Positions 1 through 11,335 of a stretch of 64,000 nt of DNA are shown here, piece by piece. Under the pieces are notes generated by a model. The model worked only from the letters and a program-made list of their open reading frames with translations, did no database searches and had not been told where the DNA came from. This DNA is from Humulus lupulus (lineage: Eukaryota; Streptophyta; Magnoliopsida; Rosales; Cannabaceae). Within the stretch, counting starts at the first letter, position 1. Each line of letters begins with the position of its first letter. A program made the position numbers and the translations under genes. The stretch covers positions 115,696,903 through 115,760,902 of the forward strand of contig NC_084802.1 in NCBI RefSeq assembly GCF_963169125.1, read 5' to 3'.

Positions 1-193
1 ACCACGAGCTGGATGCTTACCTCGACCTGCGGCCTTCAGGGTCCAGACTCGGTCCTTGAGCAATATTGGCGAACCCTTAGTTACCTAGAGCTAAGGAGGT
101 AGGACCTTACGACGGCAGCTCCGGTCTTGGGGATGTCCACGTGGTAGTCATGATTAGGCCGTATCTCAGCTCGCTAATCGGAGGGTTAGGAGG

Positions 194-1429
194 GTGCTGA
201 TCGACAATGGGAGTTCGGTGAACCTCCTATTCCGGTCCACATTAGAGAAGATGGGTTTGACTGTCGCCGAGCTGAAGGTGACCTCCATGATGCTATATGG
301 TTTTTCGGGAGAAGGATTAGCGGCTATAGGGACTATCGAGCTGGTGATCACCCTGGGCGAAGGACCTCGGACAGTCTCCAAAATCCTCGAGTTCGTGGTC
401 ATCGACTGCTCCGCTGCGTACAACGCAATTTTGGGACGACCTACGCTCATAGCTTTTGAGGCCGTCACGTCCATTCGCCACCTCGCGATGAAATTCCCTA
501 CTTCCACGGGAATATGCACTGTCTGTGGCGATCAGCTCGCTGCCAGGGAATGCTACAGCATTTCCATGAAGGGAAAATCGAAACCCGGGCAGCTGGCAAT
601 GGCCATCCAAAGTGGTGAAGAGGAATCTCGGGACCCCTTGGCTAGTCCTGAGATTCAAAAACCTCAAAGCGCCGAAGGGGAAAATGTCGTCTTAAGTGAG
701 GATATTGACCCCCGAATAGGTGAGGACAAATCCGAGCTCCAAGTTATTGAGGAGCTCGAGGAAGTAAACATTGATCCGCAGAACCCATCACGGATGGTCA
801 AGCTCGGAAAAAACCTCTGCAGCGAGAGGAAGGCGGAGCTGATAAGATTTCAGCGGGATAACCTGGATGTGTTTGCGTGGTCACACGAGGACATGGTGGG
901 AATCAGCCCGAGTATCATCATGCACAAACTTCATCTAGATAAAAGCGTTCCTGTGAAGTCCCAGAAGCAAAGACGCCTAGGAACAACCCGGGCTGAAGCC
1001 TTGGAGGAAAAGGTAGCCCAGCTCAAAAAATGCGTCTTTATCTGTGAAGCCAAGTTTCCAATTTGGGTCGCCAACCCCGTGCTGGTCCCGAAGCCCAACG
1101 GGAAATGGCGGACTTGCATCGACTTCTCTGACCTGAATAAAGCCTGCCCCAAGGATTGTTTTCCATTGCCGAGGATTGACCAGTTGGTGGATGCCACGGC
1201 GGGGCACGAGCTCATGTCCTTTATGGACGCGTACTCAGGCTACAATCAGATCACCATGAATCCGGCGGACCAGGAGCACACCAGTTTCATGACCCCGACT
1301 AACGTTTATTGTTACAAGGTCATGCCCTTCGGATTGAAGAACGCCGGAGCTACGTATCAAAGGTTGGTGAATAGAATGTTCGCATACCATATCAGAAAAA
1401 ACATGGAAGTGTACGTTGATGACAGCTAG
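194..1429 (+). pseudogene. T1 pol, part 1: aspartic protease and reverse transcriptase (broken)
   Basis: The protease active site reads LIDNGSSVN near residue 3, followed by the flap/ILGRP region near residue 80. RT starts around residue 230, with conserved blocks LVPKPNGKWRTCIDF and VMPFGLKNAGATYQ, and the catalytic YVDD at 1412-1423. The frame then meets TAG at 1427-1429. Compared with T2 (GATGACATGCTGG), one base is missing just after YVDD, which moves pol from frame 2 to frame 1. Traces of coding sequence before 194 sit in another frame from about 130, so the ATG at 194 is only an internal methionine of a polyprotein. The assignment is firm; the protein cannot be functional. Confidence 0.9.
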
Positions 1430-2811
1430 TCAAGTCAAAGACTGTCGATAACCATGTTTCCGACCTGGAAGAATGCTTCAAGATTCTATGGGAGTATGGC
1501 ATGAGGCTAAATCCTCAGAAGTCCACTTTTGGAGTCGCATCGGGAAAATTCCTGGGTTTCATCGTCAATACCTGAGGAATCGAGGAAAACCCCGACAAGA
1601 TCAGATCGCTGCTCGAGCTTCCCTCACCCAGGTCGCGAAAAGATGTCCAAGGCCTGACAGGAAGAGTGGCAGCCCTCAATCGGTTTATTTCCAAGTCCAC
1701 CGATAAGTGTTTGTCGTTCTACAACCTGCTCCGAGGAAATAAGAAGTTCGAGTGGGCAGAAGAGTGCGAAAGCGCTTTCCTCGACCTGAAAGCACATCTG
1801 GCCGAATCACCCGTACTATCCAAACCAAAAGCAGGAGAGCCTCTTTTTCTCTACCTGGCTGTCACGGAGGATGTGGCCAGTGCCGTATTGGTCCGGGAAG
1901 AAGACCAGATTCAAAAGCCAGTCTACTACATCAGCAAGAGACTTCTCAGAGCTGAATCCCGGTACCCGTTGATGGAGAAATTGGCGTTCTGCCTAATCAT
2001 GGCCTCGCGAAAGCTCAGGCCGTACTTCCAGTCCCACTCCATACACGTCATGACCGATCAGCCTTTAAGGCAGGTTTTGCAAAAACCTGAAGCATCGGGA
2101 CGCTTGTTAAAGTGGGCAATAGAACTCAGCCAGTTCGAGATTCTGTACACTCCGCGAACTGCTATAAAGAGTCAGGCCCTGGCCGATTTTGTAGCCAAGT
2201 GCACAGGATTCCGGGAGGATCCTGCAGAAGACTCACCCCAGGTCACCTCGGCCCAGGCATCATGGAGGATATTTGTGGATGGTTCATCCAACAAGAACGG
2301 CTCCGGAGCTGGAATCATTTTGATATCCCCTGAAGGACATAGATTCCACTCGGCGCTGAGGTTCGGGTTCAAGGCCTCCAACAACGAGGCCGAATACGAA
2401 GCTTTGCTGGCCGGGCTAAGGATATCTCAGGAGCTGAAGGCGAGCTTCGTCCAGTGCTTCAGTGACTCCCAGCTCATGGTAAACCAGGTTCTGGGCGAAT
2501 ATCAAGCACGGGGACCTAAGATGGCTGCCTATCTAGCAAGGGTAAAGGTTGAGCTGTCCGCGTTCAGGCGGGGCTCGATCGAGCAGATACCTCGGGAGAA
2601 GAACGCTAACGCAGACGCTCTCGCCAAGCTCGCCACCTCTGGGGAGACGGAAACCTTGGGGTTAGTGCAGGTAGAATTCTTGGAGAAACCAAGTATAGAG
2701 GAAGCCAGGACGGAGGTCGAGATGATCGACACCAGGGCGACCTGGATGACTCCCCTCCTTGAGTATCTCTTCGAGGGAAAGTTACCTGAAGGGCGTAATG
2801 ACGCGCGGTGA
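1430..2811 (+). pseudogene. T1 pol, part 2: RT thumb, RNase H and second (archaeal-type) RNase H
   Basis: In frame 1 after the frameshift, the RT connection reads GKFLGFIVNT, then TGA at 1573-1575, then FISKSTDKC. The Ty3-type RNase H follows (about 1750-2170; FLYLAVTEDVASAVLV, YPLMEKLAF). The second RNase H spans about 2265-2640 and keeps an acidic set typical of RNase H: FVDGSS, NNEAEYEAL, FSDSQLMV and NANADALAKLA. This extra domain is diagnostic of the Tat lineage; its established or proposed role is in element replication. The reading frame 1666-2811 is open for 381 codons and ends with TGA at 2809-2811. Confidence 0.9.
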
Positions 2812-3978
2812 GTTCTGTATCAAGCTCCTAGGTACACTATAGTAGATGGGGTGTTATACCGACGTGGGCACTCCCTACCTCTCCTGCGATGTGTTCTTCC
2901 AAGCGAAGCAAAGACCATCCTGCAAGAGGTGCATGAGGGTTTTTGCGGAGATCACACTAGGGGGAAAAGCTTGGCCTTAAAGGTCCTGAGGCAAGGTTAT
3001 TACTGGCCAACTCTGTCCAAGGACTCGATCTCATACGTGAAGAAGTGTGACAAGTGCCAGCGATTCGCCACAGTTGCCCGAGCTCCCCCAGTCGAGCTGA
3101 AGATGATCTCTTCCCCATGGCCGTTTGCAGTTTGGGGCATCGACTTGGTTGGCGCCCTCCCTACTGGAAAAGGTAGGGTCCGTTACGCCGTGGTAGCCAT
3201 CGACTACTTTACAAAGTGGGATGAGGCAGAACCTTTGGCAACGATTACTTCCAAAAAAGTCCTTGACTTCGTGGTTAAGAACATTATCTGCCGATTTGGG
3301 CTGCCCAAGAAGATTGTTTCCGACAATGGGACTCAATTCGACAGCGACCTATTTACCGAATTTTGCGAAAGGTACGGAATTGTGAAAATTTTCTCCTCCG
3401 TGGCCTATCCTCAGGTGAACGGCTAGGTCGAGGCTGTCAACAAGACTCTCAAGGCGAGCCTCAAGAAGAGACTAGACGAGGCGAAGAGAGTCTGGCCAGA
3501 ATAGCTCCCCCAGATTCTCTGGGCATACTGGACCTCGCATCGAACTCCTACGTGTCATACTCCTTTCCCCCCGACCTTTGGGAGTGAGGCAGTCCTCCCC
3601 ATGGAAATTAAGGTGCTTTCGCATAGGGTCCAGTCATACGACCAGGATCGCAACCACGAGCTTCTTTGCACCTCTTTAGAATTGATTGATGAAAGGCGAG
3701 AAGATTCGCAGCTCCAGCTCACCCATTATCAACAGAAGATCACCCGCTATTTCAACTCAAAAGTCAAAAATCGCGCCTTTAACATTGGCGACCTGGTCCT
3801 CAGGAGAGTTTTCTTGGCTAGTAAGGACCACAAAGATGGAGTCTTGGGACCGAACTGGGAAGGACCATATCAAGTCATCGAGGTCATTAAGGAGGGAACT
3901 TATAAGTTAGCTCATCTTGATGGAGGGGTAGTTCCACGGACTTGGAACGCCATCCATTTGAAGAGATATTATCAGTGA
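2812..3978 (+). pseudogene. T1 pol, part 3: integrase (broken by stops)
   Basis: The zinc-binding HHCC module is visible: two histidines around HEGFCGDHT and the pair CDKCQRFA near 3046-3066. The catalytic core begins at WGIDLVGALPTGKG and continues through FTKWDEAEPL and VSDNGTQFD. The region of the catalytic glutamate (VEAVNKTL) follows TAG at 3424-3426, and a second TAG lies at 3502-3504. The C-terminal part (3601-3978) is open and carries GPNWEGPYQVIEV, ending HLKRYYQ then TGA, the normal end of pol in this lineage. All parts are in frame 1, so only point stops separate them. DNA integration was its job when intact. Confidence 0.9.
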
Positions 3979-4120
3979 TTCACTTGTAAGGCCTAAAAGG
4001 CCATTTTTTATGTATTAAGCAATGAGAGTCAACTTTTTGTTTATATTTGTACATGCTTTCAAGTGTAATCTAAAGTAACCACGAAAGACCCTTTCCCAGT
4101 TACTTGGGGGGCGTATGGTA

Positions 4121-4945
4121 CCTGGATATAACCAGGTCGCCTTAATGACTTAGAAGTTGATTCATATCGATTGATCGTTGTTTTTCTTAAAAAACGCGAG
4201 ATATTGGTAAGGATTAACGCGAACTAAGTCCTATCCTGGATTGAACCAGGTCATAAAACTTAGAAGTTGATTCATATCGATTAATCATTGTTCTTCCTAA
4301 GCTCGAGATATTGATAAAAATTGACACGAACTAAGTTTTCAAATTAAGTTCCTGGATATAACCAGGTCATAAAACTTAGAAGTTGATTTAAATCTATTGA
4401 TCGTTGTTCTTCCTAAAGAGCTCGAGATATTGATAAAAATTGACACGAACTAAGTTTTCAAATTAAGTTCCTGGATATAACCAGGTCATAAAACTTAGAA
4501 GTTGATTTAAATCTATTGATCGTTGTTCTTCCTAAAGAGCTCGAGATATTGATAAAAATTGACACGAACTAAGTTTTCAAATTAAGTTCCTGGATATAAC
4601 CAGGTCATAAAACTTAGAAGTTGATTCATATCGATTGATCGTTGTTCTTCCTAAAGAGCTTGAGATATTGATAAAAATTGACACGAACTAAGTTTTCAAA
4701 TTAAGTTCCTGGATATAACCAGGCCATAAAACTTAGAAGTTGATTTAAATCTATTGATCGTTGTTCTTCCTAAAGAGCTCGAGATATTGATAAAAATTGA
4801 CACGAACTAAGTTTTCAAATTAAGTTCTTGGATATAACCAGGTCATAAAACTTGGAAGTTAATTTAAATCTATTGATCGTTGTTCTTCCTAAAGAGCTCG
4901 AGATATAGATAAAGATTAACGCGAACTAAGTTTTTCAAAATAGTA
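4121..4945 (+). repeat. 119-bp tandem repeat array in the T1 3' untranslated region
   Basis: Seven head-to-tail copies begin with CCTGGAT-like sequence at 4121, 4235, 4351, 4470, 4589, 4708 and 4827. The first spacings are 114 and 116 bp and the last four are exactly 119 bp. Each copy carries the short hairpin CCTGGatataaCCAGG and the motif TTGTTCTTCCTAA. Later copies are near identical, while the first two are more divergent, which suggests recent expansion from the 3' side. The array lies between integrase and the antisense gene, a place where Tat elements often carry tandem repeats. Confidence 0.97.
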
Positions 4946-5089
4946 ACTAAAATGCGTAGAGGCAAAGGGCAGTAAATCAATTAAAAATAAAATTGATAGT
5001 TAAAATTGTCTAGAGGTGTAAGCACTTCATGCAGAAGTTACACAGAAAAATTTAAAAATATTCAAGAAAAGGGCACAAAGAGGAAGGCC
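4946..5089. other. Spacer between repeat array and antisense gene of T1
   Basis: About 140 bp of AT-rich sequence with no convincing coding signal. It would form the 3' untranslated region of the antisense gene if that gene is transcribed. Confidence 0.5.
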
Positions 5090-6130
5090 CTAAGCTCCGC
5101 CAGTTGGCCCCTTGGAGGTCACCGACTCGCCCTGCTCAGTTGCGCCGGAGCCTTCCCCAGCCTCGAAGGGCGCTTCTTTATCGAGGCGAGCTTTGAACTT
5201 CTCCAGCAAGGGCTCCCAGACGGCCGGTGCCAGGAAGGAGAAGTCGACGTCCTGGTTATAGGCCCAGCAATGGTAGAACATGTCTTCCATGGCAGCGTCT
5301 GAAGTTGCCCGCTCGGCCGCCAGAGCGGCCTTGGCCTCCGCCTTCGCGGCATCTAGGTCTGCCCGCGTAGTGGCGAGGGCGGTCTTGAGCACTTGAAGCT
5401 TCGGGCGAGTCTCTTCCAGCTCGGCCTGCAAGGCCGCCAAGGCATCCTTAGCCGTCTGCAGAGAAGTTTGGTGGGTGGCCACAACCGCCTGGTGCTCGCT
5501 CCTCATCTCCTCGAGCTGAGTCTTGGTCTTGGCGATGCTCCGGTGAAGGGCAACGACGCTCTGCGAAAGCGGAGAGGCAATTGCCTTGGGGAAAAAGAAG
5601 GAAGAAAGAAAAAACAAGGCAAGGTGTAATAATAAAAAACCATAAAAGGTTGAGGTTAGCTTACCGTTAGGGCCATGCCCAATGAAGACTCCAGCATGCC
5701 CATCGGGCTCCTGGTTTCGATGGCCTTGAGCTCCTTCTCGCTGAACTTGTATATGTGGCTGACGGCGTAGTTCGCCGACTCATACACCGTTCCCCAGAAG
5801 GCCTCTGGAATCTTTTCCAGGTCCTGGGGATTGACTGGGATGCGCACCTCGAAAGGTACAATCGCCGAAGCCTCGAGCTCCGCCCCTGCATCCCGGACGG
5901 GGACCGGAGCTCGCGGAGGGGGTGGGGGCATGTTGCTCCCCCCTGCAACAGGAGGAACAGTTCCCGTGACCTGGGCGGTTGGGGGCTGCTCTTTCTCCTT
6001 TGCAGGAGACTTAGTTGGGGTTCCGACGGCTTTTTTCGATGTCCGGAGCTTCTTCATTTTTGGCCCAGAGGCCCCGGTTGAGGGGTTCCCCCCGGCGAAC
6101 GCAGCTCGCAGACTCCCGTCGGGCTGAGAC
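5090..6130 (-). CDS. T1 antisense gene, last two exons (coiled-coil protein)
   Basis: It is read right to left. An acceptor (TTTGTTTTGACAG) lies just upstream of the exon that starts MSQPDGS near 6130. That exon runs to 5665 and ends GMALT. The intron at 5585-5664 (80 bp) starts GTAAGC and ends with a pyrimidine-rich TTTTCCCCAAG. The last exon, 5584-5090, starts AIASPLSQS in phase 0 and ends GPTGGA plus stop. The first exon is Lys/Pro-rich with a run of prolines. The second is a long Ala/Glu-rich coiled coil (about 100 residues) followed by MFYHCWAYN and FSFLAP. Both exons are free of stops, unlike the sense pol. T2 has homologous exons at 38770-39923. Upstream exons are missing here. The function is unknown. 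Confidence 0.65.
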
Positions 6131-6269
6131 ATCTCTTCTGTCAAAACAAAGATATGGTTAGTACACAAGTTAACAACCATTCAAAAACAAAAGCAAGGAG
6201 AAATTCTAGTATATATATACTAAAAGGGATCCTACCCCCCAGCTAGAAATGTTATATATATATATATGA

Positions 6270-6728
6270 GAGCATTCTTAATGGTTACTACCCATTAATA
6301 GTTACTTTAATATTAACCATTAGATTAAGATCAATGGTCCATATTTATAATTGTTAATTAATATTTCTAAAAATAAATTTTGATTTTTTCAAACTTTTGG
6401 AAGAACTACCTGATGACATGACGATCACATATTTATTAAATAAAGAATAAAAAAAATTCTCATTGAATATTCGTTTTTCATTCTTAATTCATTTCTTTTA
6501 TCCATTCCATAAGAAAAAAAAATTTATTTTGGAATTAATGAGAATAATTAATGTGAACATTATCTTTCCAACTAATATTTATTGCCTAATTAATTTAAAA
6601 AATTCGAAATTCTTGATTTTATATAATTTATATATTTATTTTCATCATCATTATAATCATTCCTCATAAAAAATTTATTTAGTGATTCATAGTAAACATC
6701 TATGAGTAATAACCATTATGAAATTTTC
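6270..6728. mobile_element. MITE candidate with about 30-bp imperfect terminal inverted repeats
   Basis: The left end reads GAGCATTCTTAATGGTTACT and continues ACCCATTAATAG. The reverse complement of the right end reads GAAAATTTCATAATGGTTAT and continues TACTCATAGATG, sharing the core TAATGGTTAyTACyCAT. The inside is about 460 bp of AT-rich DNA with no transposase. Runs of TATATATATA flank both sides, so the target duplication (TA or TTA) cannot be resolved. The form suits a small non-autonomous DNA transposon; the superfamily was not determined. Confidence 0.45.
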
Positions 6729-7949
6729 TATATATATATATATAAACTACATCCCATAAAAATATCAAATATCAAACAAAATCTCATCTTCTCTAACAAC
6801 TTGGCAACCACATATTACTATTTGAGTAAACCTTTTATAGTCCTAGGAGAAAGAAATTTTAAGTAGCTAAAAGAGACAAACTTATCCAAAAATGCTCATT
6901 ATACCAAATCTACAAAAGCTTTGAAAGCTCATCAAGTTATGGACTTAATTTATTAATATTGAGATGTGCTTTAATCACAGTAGAAGTGTAGGTGATAATC
7001 CATAAAAATGAATGAAAAAATAAAAAAATGAAAAATTATGCAGAACACTATACACTGTAATTTTTTTTTTTGAAAAATATGGATAAGAGTTTTTAACAAA
7101 TCTTATAATGCTTATAACAAATTTCTATTTAGTCTGTAAATGTTGTTTATCAAATTATAATATATAGTTACAAACTTGTAAATGTTTTAATTTTGTACAC
7201 TTTAGTTACAAAAAAAATTGTATTATTATAAATATGTAAATTTTGGTTAAAAAAATACTCCATATTTTTTCTAATTTTTTGAAAATTTCTATTTTTAGTA
7301 TTTTTTTTTAAATCTGAACCAATTTTGTAAAGTTCCCAAAAATACTTTACTAGACAAAGTTTTACTTCGATTCACAACTAATCTAGAATGTATTATTTTT
7401 AAACTTTAAAACATATAGGTGGAAATGACATTTTATATTATTATTATTTATTTATTTATACAATGGGTGGAAATGACTTAACAACCAATTTAAAATTTAT
7501 TTATGAAGGAGTTAAATTTATTATGGCAAAAACCATAGAATAAAATATATAATTATTTAAATAATCATAGGGATCTATTTGCCGTGCTTTAAATGATTAT
7601 ATAATGGTGGCGAAGTGAAGAAAATGACGTTAGATACTAGAGTTAATGGCGGAAAGAGCATCCAGCGTGGAAGATTCAGCCAGGAATGAATTTTGAAGAA
7701 GAGCTTGGGTGATCTTCGGTATATTATTTTTTTTATTCCAATTTGTTGTGCATGATGTAAAATTTTTCTATACTTAATGCACATATCAAATTAATCTTAG
7801 GCCCATAGTAAGCAAAACAAGTTTTGTTCTACTATTGTGTGAGGAAATAGGCGCTTAGAACCAATATCTTAGGGTTCTGTATAAGTTAATCTTCAAGGCC
7901 ACGTTTGACATGCTGCATAAGTAGATTCTATTGTATTAAATAAGTGAAA
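6729..7949. other. AT-rich DNA with no recognised gene
   Basis: About 1.2 kb rich in A/T runs with no open frame that looks like a known protein. The stretch near 7560-7720 is less AT-rich but gave no recognisable coding or RNA signal. It is either old intergenic DNA or an unrecognised non-coding part of a repeat. Confidence 0.5.
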
Positions 7950-8044
7950 CACTGAGGTCGAGGTTGAGGTCGAGGTCGGGGTCAGGGGTCCGGAGTCAGG
8001 TTCTGGGTTGGGGACCAGGATCGGGGTTGGGGGCCGATACCAGG
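7950..8044. repeat. G-rich degenerate GGTC/GGGGTC repeat, left flank of element E
   Basis: Short degenerate units such as GAGGTCGAGGTCGGGGTC and GGTTGGGG. The same type of sequence resumes at about 11336 on the far side of element E, which suggests E was inserted into this repeat. Confidence 0.7.
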
Positions 8045-10286
8045 TGTAAACCCTACTAATCCAGGACCGTTACACTATATATTTAAAATGATCCTTAACT
8101 CATTAAGTCATTTATTTGGACTCAAAAGTGTAATTAAAATTAATTAAATGTTTAGTTATTGAAAATTTTGGTCAAAAGGTATAAACTTTAAACGAATATA
8201 AGGGAGCCCATATAGAGTTTTAAACAAAATATAATTACAACCAAAGTTACAAAAATAGTCGGCTTAAGTGGAAAAATTGGATTTATACTGTAATTCCCAA
8301 AGAATATCTCAACCATGGCAGCCGAGCAGGTAGTACATGTAAGCGCCGCTGTAAAGCCCTCAAACTCATAGCTAGTGGACTTTCCCCTTGCCTCTACCCG
8401 CACCATAAAGCACCCGTGAGCCAAGGCCCATCAAGAAAATTATCATGGCATAATAAATATCAAATAAAGCATAAACAACAGACAACATGCTTCATGAATA
8501 ATAAACAATTCATTCAACATGTAAATCATTTACTCGGCCTGTGGCAAATGAGTGGGTTCAACACCCCTTTGGAGGCCCCGTCATAATGGTCTACATTCTG
8601 TATGTTAATTGATAAATTCGGCCCATCTCGATCAGTCACAGAAAATTCATAAAGCAAACATATGCAATAGATATAATTTCAAATCATGGGCACGTAACCC
8701 TAATTAGATTCGATACATGGTTATAACTGCGTTCATAAGTCGGGGCCAATGTCCTACTCTTGGTGCATGTGTCAACTTGTGTACCTCGAGTCCTACGTAG
8801 AAGACATAACAACCTCGAGTGCGATACTTTTCCTGAGCCTCGCGGAAACCCTAGTCACAACATAAATGGTACTCTTATTAGGAACTAAATCCAACGACAG
8901 TCTCTAGAGTTTAACCCTAGCCCACGAGACCTCCATTCCATTCAATGGGGTAATGGAATCATCCCCCGAGCACCAAAGAGGGCAACCAAATAGATTCCTA
9001 GAATACTCGGGCTAAATTCACAAAATTCAGAAAACCACGCTTTCTAGGCACTTGCAGCGGCCACGCCAGCCCTAGGGCGGTCGCACTATCAAAAAATTTC
9101 GGGTCTATGGGGCACTGACGCTACCACGCCAGCCCCAGCGCGGTCGCACTAGGTCCTCAGAAATGTGATCGCGAGCCCCAAAATCAACTCTCACACCTGC
9201 GACTTCACCAATACAAATTTGACCTAAAATAGATTTTCCAACCAATATTTGATCAAAATTCGACCCAAAATTAGTTACATAACTAACATACAACATCAAA
9301 ATACCATTGAAGTTTTCAATTGCAACTTATAAACATAAATTGGGAAGTTAGGGTTCTAATCCCATTTTTCCCCGAATCCAAAATTTCAAACTCAATTCCT
9401 TACTTTCAATCCAAATTTGAGCCAAATAACACCTGCTTGACACATTCCTATCATCAACACATACGTCTAAACAATATAGAGCCTTTTAATTTCAAACTTC
9501 ATCAAAGCCCCAAATTTTCTCAAGAACACCATGAAGAGCTAATGAAGAGAGTCCATACCTCTGAATTTTCGAGATTCCTCGGTTTAAGATGATTCATTTG
9601 CTGCTCTAATCCCTCTTCTTAAACTCAATTTCCTTCACAATTCCTCAAAATTTGTAAAGGATTTATCTTAGCCTTGGTGCTTAGTGCTTTGTTGAGTTGA
9701 AGAGAAAACAAGGTAAATGAGGAATGTCTAGAACGTGTATTGAGACCTTCCGCACTTGGTTTTTTTATTTCTCTAAATAAATGGTCAAATGACCATTTTT
9801 CCCCTCCCATTTACTTTAAGGGCGATTTGGTCATTTCACGTAAAAAATTAATTTCACCACTAATCTCTAAATATAACACTCAATCCATCAAACATAATTA
9901 TTCTATCACTTAATTTCATTTTAACAATAATCTCAAATTCTTGAAATTCCCAAAATACCCCTATGCTCGAATCGAGTAGGGTATTTATTCCCGATGTGAT
10001 TTTTTGCTAAATCACTCAATAGGATCCACTTATGCTGAATATCACATATATCCACATAATAATGTGGTCTCAAAGTGCATAGAACATAAAAATTACAATT
10101 ACACCCTCATCGGGTCAAAATTACGAAAATCCCCATATTTAACAAAAGCGGGTCTCTAAACAAATTTAATACACATAATCATACATACTCAATCATATAA
10201 TCATGTAATTCACATAATTACCTCACATGTCCTCCCAGAATTCTAATCAAAACACTTAATTCTATTAGAAGTTTCCGGACGCTACA
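8045..10286 (-). repeat. E 3' LTR (2,242 bp, minus strand)
   Basis: On the minus strand it starts TGTAGCGTCCGG directly after the polypurine tract. It ends in the family signature GTGTAACGGTCCTGGATTAG followed by TAGGGTTTACA. Other Tekay-like LTRs in the window share the end pattern and an internal GTGCTCGAGG-type block. ORFs inside it are ignored. Confidence 0.85.
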
Positions 10287-10319
10287 ACTATCCCCTCCTA
10301 ATAGAAATTTCGTTATCGA

Positions 10320-10556
10320 AATTTTCCTGAACAACTCGGGATACTGATCCCGTATGTCCGACTCTAACTCCTAGGTTTCTTCTTCTACCTTATTGTTCCT
10401 CCATAACACCTTTACTAAGGGAATTGTCTTCTTTTGCAAGACTTTTTCCTTGCTATCCAGAATCTGCATTAGTCTCTCCTCGTATGACAATTCTTGTTGC
10501 AACTCTATGTTCTCGTAATTCACGTGTGTTGTATCCGACACAAATTTCTGAAGCAT
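10320..10556 (-). pseudogene. E chromodomain, C-terminus of pol
   Basis: About 60 codons read LSYEERLMQILDSKEKVLQK and then PLVKVLWRNNKVEEET, the same as the C-terminus of chromovirus A (VLWRNNKVEEATWKLE). Chromodomains of these elements bind modified histone tails and are thought to steer insertion. Just upstream on the minus strand the sequence jumps into RNase H, so integrase has been deleted. Confidence 0.85.
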
Positions 10557-11335
10557 CGATACATGAAAACATCATGAACTCCTGATAAAGCTAGAGGCAT
10601 AGCCAATCTATAAGCAGCCTACCCAACCAACATCTCTGTCTCATATTCATATCCTTCTGTGTGAAAAAGTACTTCAAAGTTTTATTATTATTGTATATCT
10701 CGCACTTCTCCCAATATAAATAATGTTGGCACACCTTCAGTGCGAATATCATTGCTGCCAACTCTAAATCATGAATAGAGTACCATTGTTCATATTCCTT
10801 TAACTATCGCGAAGCATAAGCAATCACCTTCCTAGCCTCCATCAGAATGCATCCTAAAACCTTTCTCGAAGCGTCGTAGTAGACCACAAATTTTTTCTAA
10901 TCTGAAGGAAGACTAAGCATTGGAGCAGTAATCAACTGCCGCTTCAACTCCTAAAAACTATTCTCACACCTATCAATCCAAACAAACTTCAACTTCTTAT
11001 GTGTTAGTTCAGCCAATGGTGTTGCAATCCTCGAGAATCCTCCAACGAAACACCAATAGTACCCTGCTAACCATGGGAAACTTCTAATGGCTGAAGCACT
11101 TCTTGGCCAGACTCTCATTGCCTCTATCTTGGTCGAATCTACCATAATCATGTCCTTACTAACAATATGACCAAGAAACATCACCTGAGGTAACCAAGAC
11201 TCGCACTTCTTGAACTTGTCATACAACATGTGTTCCCTCAGCCTTTGTAATACCAAACAGAGATTTTGCTCGTGTTTTGTCTCTAATTGGGAGTAGATCA
11301 GTATGTCGTCGATGAACACAATAAAAAGCTTGTCC
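10557..11335 (-). pseudogene. E RT C-terminal part and RNase H (broken)
   Basis: The minus strand at 11319-10951 is open for 122 codons. It opens with MFIDDILIYSQ, the FIDD catalytic block of RT, then FLGHIVSKD and the thumb/connection AGYYWCFVGGFSRIATPLAE. RNase H continues with frameshifts to about 10600, where the LKYFFTQKD-like block precedes the junction to the chromodomain. RT upstream of FIDD is missing: the sequence passes into G-rich repeat at about 11336. Confidence 0.85.

Larger units (their letters stand above)
1..6245 (+). mobile_element. T1: Ty3/gypsy Tat-lineage LTR retrotransposon, 3' part
   Basis: The order of parts is protease, RT, RNase H, a second 'archaeal-type' RNase H, integrase, a tandem-repeat tract and then antisense ORFs. 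The duplicate RNase H and the antisense ORFs downstream of pol mark the plant Tat (Retand/Ogre-like) lineage. Gag and the 5' LTR lie outside the window. No 3' LTR is seen: recognisable element sequence stops near 6245, where AT-rich DNA and a MITE candidate begin, so the 3' end is truncated or displaced. The right boundary is inferred from where similarity to the complete relative T2 (31232-42927) fades. Confidence 0.85.
8045..11335 (-). mobile_element. E: minus-strand Tekay-type chromovirus remnant (3' LTR plus partial pol)
   Basis: Read on the minus strand the order is a partial RT, RNase H, a jump to the chromodomain, polypurine tract (reverse complement of CTATCCCCTCC at about 10285-10300), then a complete 3' LTR. 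Integrase and everything 5' of RT are missing. G-rich repeat DNA lies on both sides. Confidence 0.85.

Noticed and set aside
4121..4945. CRISPR-like array
   Set aside because: The 119-bp units are directly tandem with no unique spacers between short repeats, and lie inside a plant retrotransposon.
1..6245. Endogenous virus with an envelope gene in the region after T1 or T2 pol
   Set aside because: The ORFs downstream of pol are antisense, soluble, Lys/Pro-rich and coiled-coil, with no signal peptide or membrane segment.
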